DNA of 64,000 bases from Winslowiella iniecta (GCF_001267535.1 NZ_JRXE01000016.1:1-64000); one strand, 5' to 3'. Positions 26,975 through 36,231 are shown, counted from the stretch's first letter. Translations and numbers: made by a program. Notes: a model not told the origin generated them from the sequence alone.

Positions 26975-28300
26975 TCAGTGTTGGGTCGGCACGTCCTGTG
27001 GCATTTGCTCCGGCAGGTTAAGCAACTTGCGCTTCGCGGCCACTTCTTTCGCGTCGACGGCAGGTGCTGCATTGCCCCATGCGTTACGGATATAGGTCGC
27101 CGCCGCCGCCACCTGCTCATCGGTAAATTTCCAGGCGAAGCTCGGCATTGCGCCGCTGGTTGGATTACCCTGCGTCACCGCGCCTCTGCCACCTTGCAGA
27201 ATGGTGGTAATAATCGATGAGGCGTCCGGTCCCATAATCGCCGGGTTATCCGCCAGGCTGGCCGCCAGATTCGGAATGCCTTTACCGTCGCTGTTATGGC
27301 AGGCGGTGCAGTTGATGGAATAAATATTTTCACCCATTTTCATCTGCGCGCTGTCCATTTTCAGCGGTTCTGGTTTCTGCCGATCGGAACCCGGCTGGGA
27401 TTTCAGATAGACGGCGATAGCCCGCAAGTCTTCATCAGTCAGATGCTGCGTCGAGTGAGTGACGGCTTCTGCCATTGGGCCTGCGGCGACCGCAACATGG
27501 TTGCTGCCAAGCTTCAGGTAGTCGACGATCTGATCTTCAGACCAGTTACCAATACCGGTATAGGTATTGCTGGTAATTTCCGGCGCGTACCATTCGCTCA
27601 GGTTACTGCCCTGCAAATAGGCGCTGGTGTCACCACCGATAATATTTTTCGGCGTATGGCAGGCCGCGCAATGCTCCAGACCCTCAACCAGATAAGCGCC
27701 GCGGTTCCACTGCGCTGACTGGCTGGCATCCGGGGTAAAGCCGCTGTTTTTAAAGAACAGCAGGTTCCAGCCCATCATCGCCAGGCGAATATTATACGGG
27801 AACGGCAGTTGGGTTTCCGGCACCGCGTAATTCACCGGTTTTACCGAACGCATATACATCCAGAGATCGTGCATATCCCGATCGCTGACCTTGATATACG
27901 CATTGTACGGCATCGCCGGATAGAGGTTTTCTCCGTCTTTGCCTTTACCGTGGCGTACCGCGCGATAAAAATCGCGTTCGGTCCAGTTACCAATACCGGT
28001 TTCGGCATCCGGGGTAATATTGCTGGCATAGATGCCGCCGAACGGCGTGCTGATGGCGTAGCCGCCGGCGAAAGCATTTTTGCTCTCCGGTGCGGTATGG
28101 CAGGCAACGCAGTCACCCGCAATCGCAATATATTTCCCGCGCTTAACGGCATCGGCGTCAGCCGTGGTTAACGGTTGTTTCATCAGTATCGTATTGTCGG
28201 CAACATTATCTGCTGAGGTATTACCATTCTGATAAAGCAGCACGCCCGCCACCACGGCGGCGACTGCAACCGCAACGCCGGCTAATTTTATTTTATTCAT
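26975..28300 (-). CDS. Gluconate 2-dehydrogenase-type cytochrome c subunit (cluster 1)
   Basis: This 441-residue triheme cytochrome has haem motifs CVACH (64-68), CAACH (211-215) and CTACH (331-335). The N-terminal hydrophobic segment (about 6-23) acts as export signal or anchor. It passes electrons from the flavoprotein to ubiquinone at the periplasmic face. It is the last gene of a small-flavoprotein-cytochrome operon, one base after the flavoprotein stop. The 441-residue length and subunit order match the gluconate dehydrogenase described from Erwinia/Pantoea cypripedii. Related sorbitol, glucose or 2-ketogluconate dehydrogenases share the architecture, so the substrate is inferred. Confidence 0.85.
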   Translation of the reverse strand: MNKIKLAGVAVAVAAVVAGVLLYQNGNTSADNVADNTILMKQPLTTADADAVKRGKYIAIAGDCVACHTAPESKNAFAGGYAISTPFGGIYASNITPDAETGIGNWTERDFYRAVRHGKGKDGENLYPAMPYNAYIKVSDRDMHDLWMYMRSVKPVNYAVPETQLPFPYNIRLAMMGWNLLFFKNSGFTPDASQSAQWNRGAYLVEGLEHCAACHTPKNIIGGDTSAYLQGSNLSEWYAPEITSNTYTGIGNWSEDQIVDYLKLGSNHVAVAAGPMAEAVTHSTQHLTDEDLRAIAVYLKSQPGSDRQKPEPLKMDSAQMKMGENIYSINCTACHNSDGKGIPNLAASLADNPAIMGPDASSIITTILQGGRGAVTQGNPTSGAMPSFAWKFTDEQVAAAATYIRNAWGNAAPAVDAKEVAAKRKLLNLPEQMPQDVPTQH

Positions 28301-28301
28301 C

Positions 28302-30074
28302 TCACACCTTTACCAGTGGGCCAGGGTTTTTCAGGTACCGATCGATAATGGCTTTGGCTGTCCAGAGGCTCAGTGCGCCGATGGTTCCGGTCGGATTGTA
28401 TCCGGCGTTATTCGGGAATGAAGAGGCACCGAGCACGAACAGGTTGTGCATATCCCAGCTCTGTTGATAGCGGTTAAGCACGCTGGTCTGCGGATCGGTA
28501 CCCATTACCGCACCGCCAATGGTGTGATCGCTGGCGAAGTTAAACGGCGAATATTTACCGGCAGCGGAGTTGGTGCCGATAACGATTTTCGCGCCCATGG
28601 CTTTGCCAATCTCAACACTTTTCTCTTCGATAAATTTCGCTGAGCGACGATCGTTTTCGTTGTAATCGAAGGTGACGCGCACCAGCGGATTCCCGTTGTC
28701 ATCCTTGTATTCCGGGTCGAGGTCAAGATAGTAATCTTCATGCGAGAAGCTGGTTCCCTGGCCGAAGATAAAGGTGCCGTTCTGAAAGGCGTGGGTGTAG
28801 GCTTTTTTCCACTCTTTGCCCCAGCGCGGCGTTCCCGGCGGCAGGGCATCCGCGTTACCAATCGGACGTGCACCGCGTGCCACCACCAGGATTCCGGCAC
28901 CGCCGATAAAGTCCAGATCGCTGTGGTCGAAGTTGTCGCCGTTAAAGTCATCGACCTGCTGGGAAAGTGCGCCTGCGCCAATGTACTGATTGAGGTTCTC
29001 GTCTTCAAAGAACAGGCTGGCACCGGAAACCGTCTGGAAACTGTAAGCGCGACCGACCACACCGGTTTTGCTCACCGGATCGTAAGGCTTGCCGATTTTC
29101 GACAGCAGCAGCAGGCGGACGTTTTGCATCTGGAAGGCGGATAAAATCACGATGTCCGCAGGTTGTTCCCACTCCTGCTTATTGCGGTCGATATAGGTCA
29201 CGCCGGTCGCGGTTTTGCCATCAGCGGCTTTATTGACTCTTACCACCGCCGAATCGGTCAGCACGGTAAAGTTCTCACGCTGCATCAGTGCCGGCACCAC
29301 GCAGGCATTCGGGCTGGATTTGGAGAAATTGCCGCAGCCGTAGAACAGGCAATAACCGCAATAGGTACACGGCCCCATCCGCACGCCAAGTGGGTTAACA
29401 TACGCCCGTGATGCCTGGCCCGCTGGCACCATAAACGGGTGCTGGCCGAGGGATTTCGCCGCATCGCGGAACAGATCGGTCAGACGCATGCTCTCAAGCG
29501 GCGGTAACGGATATTCGCTGCTGCGGTTGCCTTCAAAGGGGTTACCGTCTTCAATCACTTCACCGTTTAATTTCCCGGCTTTACCAGAAACCCCGGCAAT
29601 CTTCTCAAAACGGTCGTAGAAAGGTTCCAGTTCATCATACGTGACGCCCCAGTCCTGCAAAATCAGGCCCTTAGCGATTTTCTGTTTGCCGTAGCGCTCA
29701 ACGGTCTGGGTATAGGGTTGCAGGTCAAATGGCGTAAAGCGCCAGGCCATACCTGCCCAGTGGGTACCGGAACCGCCGACGTTATAGCCGAGTTCGTTAA
29801 GGTTCCAGTCGCGGGAGGGCAGCGCAGTTTCCAGCCGATTATTACGGAAAGTGGTGGTTTCAATCGCGGGCGGCAGCAACATGCTGCGGCGGGTATCCCA
29901 GCGCAGTTCATCAGTATCAATCGATGGCGGGAAGTCAGTGGCGGTTTCAAACCAGGGGCCACGCTCTATGGCAACGACATTCAGACCTGCACGCGTCAGC
30001 TCTTCTGCGATCAGAGAGCCGCACCAGCCCAGGCCGACAATGGCGACATCAGCTTTAGGACGGACATTTTTCAT
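28302..30074 (-). CDS. GMC-type flavoprotein subunit of gluconate 2-dehydrogenase family (cluster 1)
   Basis: This 590-residue FAD dehydrogenase has the FAD fold VGLGWCGSLIAEE (13-25) and GMC features NVGGSGTHWAG (98-108). A four-cysteine cluster, Cys236/239/242/247 (GPCTYCGYCLFYGCGN), matches the 3Fe-4S ligands reported for membrane FAD sugar dehydrogenases. The C-terminal catalytic His/Asn pair lies in FASDHTIGGAVMG and NNAGYNPTGTIGA. There is no signal of its own; it is expected to be exported with the Tat-signal small subunit encoded upstream. It oxidises a sugar acid (gluconate to 2-ketogluconate in characterised relatives) in the periplasm. Confidence 0.87.
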   Translation of the reverse strand: MKNVRPKADVAIVGLGWCGSLIAEELTRAGLNVVAIERGPWFETATDFPPSIDTDELRWDTRRSMLLPPAIETTTFRNNRLETALPSRDWNLNELGYNVGGSGTHWAGMAWRFTPFDLQPYTQTVERYGKQKIAKGLILQDWGVTYDELEPFYDRFEKIAGVSGKAGKLNGEVIEDGNPFEGNRSSEYPLPPLESMRLTDLFRDAAKSLGQHPFMVPAGQASRAYVNPLGVRMGPCTYCGYCLFYGCGNFSKSSPNACVVPALMQRENFTVLTDSAVVRVNKAADGKTATGVTYIDRNKQEWEQPADIVILSAFQMQNVRLLLLSKIGKPYDPVSKTGVVGRAYSFQTVSGASLFFEDENLNQYIGAGALSQQVDDFNGDNFDHSDLDFIGGAGILVVARGARPIGNADALPPGTPRWGKEWKKAYTHAFQNGTFIFGQGTSFSHEDYYLDLDPEYKDDNGNPLVRVTFDYNENDRRSAKFIEEKSVEIGKAMGAKIVIGTNSAAGKYSPFNFASDHTIGGAVMGTDPQTSVLNRYQQSWDMHNLFVLGASSFPNNAGYNPTGTIGALSLWTAKAIIDRYLKNPGPLVKV

Positions 30075-30114
30075 TATTAAAACTCGTTATCGCTCAATTA
30101 CTTAAAATGCCAGC

Positions 30115-30831
30115 TTACAGATTGTTATCAATCAGGCTGGTAGGGATAATATTTAGCTTCTGCCCTTTCTTGCTCAGCAGATCGCGGAAGTCATAGCGTG
30201 CGCCAGGAAAACCGATCATTTTCCAGCTTGCCATGTCCTTGTTGCCACCATAGAGAGGGTCAGAGAGAAAGCCTTCGCGCACGTTTTGCAGCAGTAATTC
30301 GAACAGCACTTTGGTCTCGACTTGTGGACCGAGATCGAGTTGATCGGCCTCCATCGCGTGCAGCAACTTATCCTGCTGATCGCCGTCGAGGTCGACAAAG
30401 TTTTTGCCGAACTGTTTCTGCGTGGCAACGTCCAGCGCGGCCAGCCCCTGGCGATAACGTTGTGCCGGAGTGAGGGGAGACTGTGGACCTTGTTCCGGCG
30501 TCCCTTTCACAAAGCGACCGAGGCGATAGACCGTGACGGCATTGCCGTAATCACCGGCTAACTGGCGGTCGATAAAAGTGGCGCAGCCGGCTTCTTTACC
30601 ACTGATGCTCATCTCGTCGGCGGGGATAAAGCGCTCGGCAATGGCACCGACAGTGGCGAACTCATGCGCCGTCAGATACTGTAGTCCGCCTTTTTTCGGC
30701 GGCGGCGGCGGGGTAAAGATTTTTCCCGGCTCCCAGGGTTGCCCGCCACTGACTTCTGCGGCGTTCGTGGCTGGCAAAGACGTTGCCAGCCCGATGGCGG
30801 CAAAGGACTGAAGGAATTGTCTTCGTTTCAT
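30115..30831 (-). CDS. Gluconate 2-dehydrogenase subunit 3 (Tat-exported small subunit, cluster 1)
   Basis: This 238-residue protein starts MKRRQFLQSFAAIGLATSLP, a twin-arginine signal (RRQFLQ). The mature part has the family pattern of subunit 3 (FATVGAIAERFIPADE, GFLSDPLYGGNKDMASWKMI, then GFPGARYDFRD). It has no cofactor itself. It is needed for stability and for hitch-hiker export of the flavoprotein. It is first in the operon, 40 bp before the flavoprotein, and faces a 643-bp divergent region with a LacI-family gene on the other side. Confidence 0.87.
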   Translation of the reverse strand: MKRRQFLQSFAAIGLATSLPATNAAEVSGGQPWEPGKIFTPPPPPKKGGLQYLTAHEFATVGAIAERFIPADEMSISGKEAGCATFIDRQLAGDYGNAVTVYRLGRFVKGTPEQGPQSPLTPAQRYRQGLAALDVATQKQFGKNFVDLDGDQQDKLLHAMEADQLDLGPQVETKVLFELLLQNVREGFLSDPLYGGNKDMASWKMIGFPGARYDFRDLLSKKGQKLNIIPTSLIDNNL

Positions 30832-31474
30832 TAAATTTCCCTGTCATCAAATTCATTACGTTCGGATGCTAAATAACCGCACCGCGGCTAAAAAATCGTT
30901 GCCATCAAGAAAAAAATTAATAGTTATCTCAGACTGAATTAATCAGCCCGGCACAATGGCTTAGCAAGTTTTTACCAAAAAAAGATGGTGATACGGGCTT
31001 ATTCTGCAAGCCGTAAACCAGAGATGAGATAGTTGTTATTTACATAGAATTAATGAAATTAATAAAAAAGTAACATCGGCGCTATAGTAAATTGTCCCTG
31101 GAAAAATGTGTACTTTTACGTTGATGGTTTTCCATCAAGCCAGCAGCGGTGCGGGTTGGCAACGGTAACAGCAATAATTTAGCGGCGGTGATAATTAAAG
31201 TGATTGAGTTATCTGGCCTTTTTTACTGTTGTGGCCGGGCGGAGAGAGAGGCATGTAGTCAGTGATTTAGCCGGTTATTAACAGTTACGCAAAAGGCGAT
31301 CTTTTTTTGCAACAATTACCGCCTTGCAGGAAAGAGTCAGCGCAGCATAATAACCCCGCTTAATCAAATTCGCGCCGATTTTGCAAAAGATCCGGAATGA
31401 TTAACTATTGTACATAAATGATGACTTGCTGACTGGTATTACATTTTCAACAGATTTGGCACGATGGAAAAATA
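30832..31474. promoter_or_regulatory. 643-bp divergent region upstream of dehydrogenase cluster 1 and the LacI-type gene
   Basis: No gene is seen. A perfect inverted repeat, TTGATGG-TTTT-CCATCAA, lies at 31121-31138, roughly mid-way, and may be an operator or small hairpin. Promoters for both divergent units should be here, but none is clear enough to call. Confidence 0.45.
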
Positions 31475-32494
31475 ATGAAAAAGCTCACTCTGGATAGGCT
31501 GGCGCAGATGGCAGGCGTTGGTGTGGCAACCGTCGACCGGGTGCTTAACGAGCGCGGAGGCGTTTCGCCGGAGACCGCGCGCAAAGTCTTACAGGCGGCA
31601 CGTGAACTTGGCCTGAAGCGGGTATTGCCTGAGGAGTATAAACAGCCGTGGCATATCGAAGTGATTCTCAGTGGCAATGGCTCGTTCTTCTTTAAGCAAC
31701 TTGCCAAAGATTTCAGTGAGATTGCCAGTTCACTCGGCTACCAGCGGGTTAAGCTCAGCCGCACCTTTGTGGCTGAATCCGAGCCAGAAAAGCTGGCGCG
31801 TCATCTGATTAACTGTACAAAAAAGCGTGACGGCATCATCGTCTTTGCTCAGGATAACCCCGCCGTTCACCACGCGCTGGAACACTGTCGCGATCAAGGG
31901 ATGCCGGTGATTACCATTGTCACCGATCTTCCACACGCCAGCCGCTTATGTCATGTCGGCATTAATCAACTGCAAGCCGGGCGCACCGCAGGGCTGTTAA
32001 TGGGCAGCATGTCGCGCGTCGCGGGTGAGGTGATTATGGTCAGTGGCAGTTTTGATTACACGGCCCATCGCCAGCGTATCGAGGGTTTTCGCCAGGTGAT
32101 TCAGCAGCGTTTTCCGCATATCACCCTGCGGGAAGTGCTGGTGGGGCAGGATCAGCGCGAGAAAATTCATCGTCTGCTGAGTAAAAATCTTGAAAATGCG
32201 GCCAGCGTGGTGGGCATTTATAATACCGGTTCCGGCAATACCGAGGTCAGTGAAGTGTTAGCCGGATGCGGATTGCTGGGCAGCTGTACCTATATCACTC
32301 ACGAACTGTACAGCTTAACGCGTCGGTTATTGGCAGCGGATCAGCTCAATCTGGTGCTGGATCAGAATGCCCGTCAGCACGCCCAGCTGGCGTTAGATAT
32401 TCTGTTAAAGAAATTAGAAAACCAGATTGAACCGGATATTTATCAGAGCGGAAAGGTCGATTTTAAACTCGTTACCGCTGAAAATTATGCGTAA
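31475..32494 (+). CDS. LacI-family regulator with periplasmic-binding-protein-like sensor
   Basis: This 339-residue protein has an N-terminal LacI helix-turn-helix (LDRLAQMAGVGVATVDRVLN, residues 5-24). The variant VATVDRVLN, rather than VSTVSRVLN, is typical of the Rhizobium-type sugar LacI subgroup. A periplasmic-binding-protein-like effector domain follows (VEVILSGNG-type start, GINQLQAGRTAGLLMGS, NTGSGNTEVSEVLAG). It is divergent from the dehydrogenase cluster 1 operon, so it is a candidate local regulator. It ends 19 bp before a convergent LysR gene. Confidence 0.8.
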   Translation: MKKLTLDRLAQMAGVGVATVDRVLNERGGVSPETARKVLQAARELGLKRVLPEEYKQPWHIEVILSGNGSFFFKQLAKDFSEIASSLGYQRVKLSRTFVAESEPEKLARHLINCTKKRDGIIVFAQDNPAVHHALEHCRDQGMPVITIVTDLPHASRLCHVGINQLQAGRTAGLLMGSMSRVAGEVIMVSGSFDYTAHRQRIEGFRQVIQQRFPHITLREVLVGQDQREKIHRLLSKNLENAASVVGIYNTGSGNTEVSEVLAGCGLLGSCTYITHELYSLTRRLLAADQLNLVLDQNARQHAQLALDILLKKLENQIEPDIYQSGKVDFKLVTAENYA

Positions 32495-32513
32495 GCGGCG
32501 GCTGATGCAGGTA

Positions 32514-33407
32514 TTACGGCACCACGCCGCCATTTTTCACCAAAGAAATAAACAGATCGCGGATGCGATCCTGGTGCGCGCTATTCCAGATAATTCCAAC
32601 ATCCCAGCCTGAATAGGGGCCATACAGCGGAATCATTTCGATGCCCGAGGGCGCGATATACACCGCGCTTTCCGGCACAATGGCGCTGCCGATGCCGGCG
32701 GCTACCATGGCAATCAGCGTCTGAATATCATTGGCCTGCTGCACTACCTGCGGCTCGACCTGATTAAAGCGCATAAACCTCGCTATTTGGCGATTAAGCC
32801 CCGGGCCTCTGTCGGCAGACAACTGCAATAGCGGTAGCCCGGCGAACGCCTGATAATGCCCGGGGGCATTCAGCTGGGCATTGATCAGGTCTTTCTCTTT
32901 TTGCGGCACCGCCAACACCAGTGATTCTGCTTTCAGTGCAATGCCGGTCAACGGCGGCTCGACCGGCAAACGCATAAAGGCCAGCTGTAAACGCCCGGAC
33001 AGTAAGGCATCCACTTGCACTGCCGAGGGCATATCTTCGAGGCTGACAGTAATTTCAGGCCAGCTGCGCCGAAAATGTGCCACCAGTTCGGGTGCCACTT
33101 TAATCCCGGACAGGCCAAAACCTATCGCCAGATTGCCGGTTTTTCCCCGCGCGACATTCAGCGCCAGTTGGCGAAACTCGCGCACGCCGCAGACAGCTTC
33201 CTGCGCCTTATCAACCAGTTGCATACCTGCATGGGTGAGCTGCGCACCATGGCGTCCGCGAAGAAACAGATTGACGCCCAGTTCATTTTCCAGCATCTGG
33301 ATTTTTTTCGTTAACGTCGGCTGGGTGATAAAAAGCTTATGCGCGGCTTCGCGGTAGTTTTTGGTTTCGGCCAGCATCACGAATGCCTGTAACAGTCGAA
33401 TATCCAT
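32514..33407 (-). CDS. LysR-family regulator, divergent from the carbamoyltransferase cassette
   Basis: This 297-residue LTTR has an N-terminal winged helix (MDIRLLQAFVMLAETKNYRE, FITQPTLTKKIQMLENELGV) and a substrate-binding domain from about 90. It is transcribed away from the three-gene cassette starting at 33535, with 127 bp between them. This is the usual arrangement for a LysR regulator and its target. A CRP-like site lies in the gap. The effector is unknown. It could instead regulate distant genes. Confidence 0.82.
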   Translation of the reverse strand: MDIRLLQAFVMLAETKNYREAAHKLFITQPTLTKKIQMLENELGVNLFLRGRHGAQLTHAGMQLVDKAQEAVCGVREFRQLALNVARGKTGNLAIGFGLSGIKVAPELVAHFRRSWPEITVSLEDMPSAVQVDALLSGRLQLAFMRLPVEPPLTGIALKAESLVLAVPQKEKDLINAQLNAPGHYQAFAGLPLLQLSADRGPGLNRQIARFMRFNQVEPQVVQQANDIQTLIAMVAAGIGSAIVPESAVYIAPSGIEMIPLYGPYSGWDVGIIWNSAHQDRIRDLFISLVKNGGVVP

Positions 33408-33488
33408 TCCGTTTCGTTATCAATCGCAGATTAATTTTGATTATATTTTCATCTTTTCTTGTCTTCTAATATCTGGAAAACATCGTGC

Positions 33489-33504
33489 CGTGACTTTGAT
33501 CACA
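33489..33504. promoter_or_regulatory. CRP-like site in the LysR / cassette gap
   Basis: CGTGA-CTTTGA-TCACA matches TGTGA-N6-TCACA at nine of ten bases. Its centre is about 38 bp upstream of the cassette ATG and about 90 bp upstream of the LysR ATG. The position suits repression of the cassette, or activation of the LysR gene, better than classical activation of the cassette. Confidence 0.55.
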
Positions 33505-33534
33505 GTTGGCTAAATGCGGGTAAAGGAGGACGTT

Positions 33535-33759
33535 ATGGAAATGCAACACTTTATCTTTTTCGTCAAAGGAAAAACCGTTGTTCCCCAGTCACTTGATGAG
33601 GCTGAAGCGGGCGAGATTATTCGCTCGGTTTTATTACAGCAATTTAACATTTCCCGCTTACATATTATCGCAAGAAATAATAAAGAGGCTTTGGATAAGT
33701 TCGCGCTAATCAGCGAAACGGCGGCAGATGATGTGCTGAAGGAGGTGGTGCTATGTTAA
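33535..33759 (+). CDS. 74-residue protein of unknown function, first gene of the carbamoyltransferase cassette
   Basis: ATG 33535 follows AAAGGAGG at good spacing; an upstream in-frame ATG (33514) precedes the ribosome site and is rejected. The 74-residue product looks like a compact alpha/beta protein: strand HFIFFVKGKTVVP, helix EAEAGEIIRSVLLQQF, strand RLHIIAR, helix NKEALDKFALI. It ends in Cys. There is no signal peptide. The last seven bases overlap the carbamoyltransferase gene, so translation is probably coupled. I do not recognise the family. It could be a partner subunit or, less likely, a precursor or carrier. Confidence 0.65.
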   Translation: MEMQHFIFFVKGKTVVPQSLDEAEAGEIIRSVLLQQFNISRLHIIARNNKEALDKFALISETAADDVLKEVVLC

Positions 33760-35438
33760 TCCTCGGCATTACCAATAGTGATACCGCCGGAGCCTGTCTG
33801 GTTGAGGGTAACAAGATCATTGCTGCGGCGCATGAAGAGCGATTTACCCGGATCAAAGGCCATAAAGTCTGGCCACAAATGTCGATTGATTTTTTATTGA
33901 AATCTACAGAAAAAACCTTAGCGGACGTGGATGTCGTCGCCTACGGCTGGAAGGCCGGATTTAATGAGGAGTATTGCCTTAATTTATATGTCGAGCGGAT
34001 TATTTATGAATGCATCAATAATTTTAATAATGTGAATATTTTAAAGAAAAGAATTGCCGATGAAATGATTAATGATGCCGGAAAAAGAGCCGAGTTCGAT
34101 CGTTTTATTGCGGATAATAATCTGCACAACAAAGTGATGTATATCGACCATCATGACACGCACGCGTGGGGAGCCTGGCTGTGCTCACCCTTTGATCAGG
34201 CGCTGGTAATGACCTGTGATGGCAGAGGCGACTTTATTTCGTTAACCGTGCGTTATATTGATAACGGCAGTGAGGTGGTGCTGCAACGGGAAACCACGCT
34301 CGACAGTCTTGGCTATTTTTATGGTCGGATCACCCATTTGCTCGGTTTTAAACCCAACCGCCATGAAGGTAAAATCACCGGACTGGCGGCGCATGGCGAC
34401 CCGCTCAAGGCGCTGCCGCTGATGCGCAAAATGATAGAGGTGCGCGATAGTCGGCTGATTGCCAACTGTGGCGATTATTATCTGCCGTCTTATCATTGCT
34501 ACTCAGAAAAGCTGATCAATGAAATCAGGAGCTTTTCCCCACAGGATATTGCCGCTGCGGCACAAAAACATATCCAGGATATTATCGCGGCAATTCTGCT
34601 GCCGTATGTGAAAAACTATAAGGCTAAGAATATCTGTCTGGCGGGGGGGCTATTTGGCAATGTCCGACTCAACCAATGTGTCCGCGAGCTGGCCGGTGTT
34701 GACAATGTTTTTGTCCTTCCCTGCATGGGGGATGAAGGATTACCGCTGGCGGCAGCGGTGACAGCATTGTGGCGTAAAACAGCAAATCGCTGTTTGCTCA
34801 ACAGTATGGCGCTCGGCCCCGAATTCAGTAACCGTCAGATTGAGGATATTTTATCGCAACAGAGCGATTTGAAAGTTGAGCAGCCAGGGGATCTGTCTAA
34901 AGAGATTTTAATGTTGCTGCGTTCAGACGCCATTCTGGCGTTTTTCCGGGGTCGTATGGAGTTTGGCCCCCGTGCGCTTTGTCAGCGCAGCATCATCTAT
35001 CACGCCAATAATAAGGATGTGAATATCTGGCTGAATAAAAAACTGCAGCGCACTGAGTTTATGCCTTTTGCTCCGGTAACGGCGGATAATCTGGCAGAGT
35101 TCTGTTTCTGTAACTGGTCTGGCGAGGATAAGTCGGCAGAATTTATGACCATTACTTATAACTGTAAACCAGTCATGACCGCGCGCTGTCCGGCGACCGT
35201 ACATGTTGATAATACCGCTCGTCCTCAAATTGTCAGCGAAGAGAGCGACCCTTTTATGTATACCTTAATCAATAAATGGTACCAGTTATCTGGTCAGCCT
35301 TGCCTGGTCAACACCTCATTTAATCGTCACGAAGAGCCAATAATTAATACTCCACAGCAGGCACTGTCCGTTTTGCGTGAAGGGGCGGTGGATGCGGTGA
35401 TATTTAATGATAAATTCCTCGTAACAAGGAACAATTAA
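33753..35438 (+). CDS. O-carbamoyltransferase, NodU/CmcH/TobZ family
   Basis: This 561-residue cytoplasmic enzyme matches the two-domain carbamoyltransferase family, which makes carbamoyl-adenylate from carbamoyl phosphate and ATP and then carbamoylates a hydroxyl group. The Kae1-like N-domain has DHHDTHAWGAW (metal His133/His137), CDGRGD (Asp156), GLAAHG (210-215) and AGGLFGNVRLN (297-307). The C-domain has RMEFGPRALCQRS (401-413), EFMPFAPV and NTSFNRHEEP. All key motifs are intact. The acceptor is unknown; relatives act on nodulation factors, antibiotics and surface sugars. It overlaps both neighbours and is followed by a HAD phosphatase. Confidence 0.88.
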   Translation: MLILGITNSDTAGACLVEGNKIIAAAHEERFTRIKGHKVWPQMSIDFLLKSTEKTLADVDVVAYGWKAGFNEEYCLNLYVERIIYECINNFNNVNILKKRIADEMINDAGKRAEFDRFIADNNLHNKVMYIDHHDTHAWGAWLCSPFDQALVMTCDGRGDFISLTVRYIDNGSEVVLQRETTLDSLGYFYGRITHLLGFKPNRHEGKITGLAAHGDPLKALPLMRKMIEVRDSRLIANCGDYYLPSYHCYSEKLINEIRSFSPQDIAAAAQKHIQDIIAAILLPYVKNYKAKNICLAGGLFGNVRLNQCVRELAGVDNVFVLPCMGDEGLPLAAAVTALWRKTANRCLLNSMALGPEFSNRQIEDILSQQSDLKVEQPGDLSKEILMLLRSDAILAFFRGRMEFGPRALCQRSIIYHANNKDVNIWLNKKLQRTEFMPFAPVTADNLAEFCFCNWSGEDKSAEFMTITYNCKPVMTARCPATVHVDNTARPQIVSEESDPFMYTLINKWYQLSGQPCLVNTSFNRHEEPIINTPQQALSVLREGAVDAVIFNDKFLVTRNN

Positions 35439-36124
35439 TGAAAGCATGTGAGTCAAAATGGATTAATACGATTTTGTTTGATCTGGATGGGGTGATTATC
35501 GACTCCAATGAAGCCATTGTTAACGCCTGGAAAACCACTGCCAGAGAATATGGTTGTGATATTTCCCCCGAACAGATAGAAAAGTATATTATCGGTGCAT
35601 CGCATAAATATACGCTGGAAAATATCTTTCCGCATTTCAGCCCTGAATTACGCGAAGTGATTCATAAAAAGGTCGATCAACGGGAGGCTGAGGCGGAGTG
35701 CGTGTTGATTCATGGTCTGAAGACACTGTTGTTTCAGCTAAAAAAGTGCCCGGTTAATATTGGTATTGTTACCAGCAGCTGGCCGGAGAAAATCAATAAC
35801 GTGCTGGATCAGCATAACCTGCATATCTTTAGCTGCATTGTCTCCCGGCACGACGTGGTGCGCGGCAAGCCTGATCCACTGCCGTATACCACGGCGATAG
35901 AGCGCCTGAAAACCCGGCCAGAACTGACGTTAGTCTTTGAGGATTCGGATAACGGAATTATTTCGGCGCTGACGGCAGGAGCGCACTGTATCGCCATTAA
36001 TAATGTCAATAACCGTGACATCCTGTCGGTGCCTGACTTTAGTGCCATTAGCGTCAGTGAAAAACAGCTTGATTATCATTTCCTTGGCAGCACGCAAGGC
36101 CTGAGCTGCATAACCAGCGATTAA
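35438..36124 (+). CDS. HAD-superfamily phosphatase (beta-phosphoglucomutase-like)
   Basis: This 228-residue protein has HAD motif I FDLDGVIIDS (nucleophile Asp about 14), motif II near GIVTSSWP, motif III GKPDP and motif IV VFEDSDNGIISA. A helical cap lies between motifs I and II, so it is class IA. Its ATG overlaps the carbamoyltransferase stop (TAATG), a sign of tight coupling. It may dephosphorylate the carbamoylated or precursor metabolite of the cassette. The substrate cannot be read from sequence. A strong hairpin follows the stop. Confidence 0.82.
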   Translation: MKACESKWINTILFDLDGVIIDSNEAIVNAWKTTAREYGCDISPEQIEKYIIGASHKYTLENIFPHFSPELREVIHKKVDQREAEAECVLIHGLKTLLFQLKKCPVNIGIVTSSWPEKINNVLDQHNLHIFSCIVSRHDVVRGKPDPLPYTTAIERLKTRPELTLVFEDSDNGIISALTAGAHCIAINNVNNRDILSVPDFSAISVSEKQLDYHFLGSTQGLSCITSD

Positions 36125-36130
36125 GGTGTT

Positions 36131-36158
36131 GGGCTGGCATAATTTTTTATGCCAGCCC
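36131..36158. terminator. Strong hairpin ending the carbamoyltransferase cassette
   Basis: GGGCTGGCATAA and TTATGCCAGCCC pair over 12 perfect base pairs with a TTTT loop, seven bases after the HAD stop. No T-run follows the stem, but it clearly marks the end of the cassette. Confidence 0.6.
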
Positions 36159-36231
36159 GCGTTAGCCTGGTGTTAAAATAAAACAGACAGCGCCGTTTTG
36201 CCGTGTTAGTGTGATGTCTCAATAAGCAATA

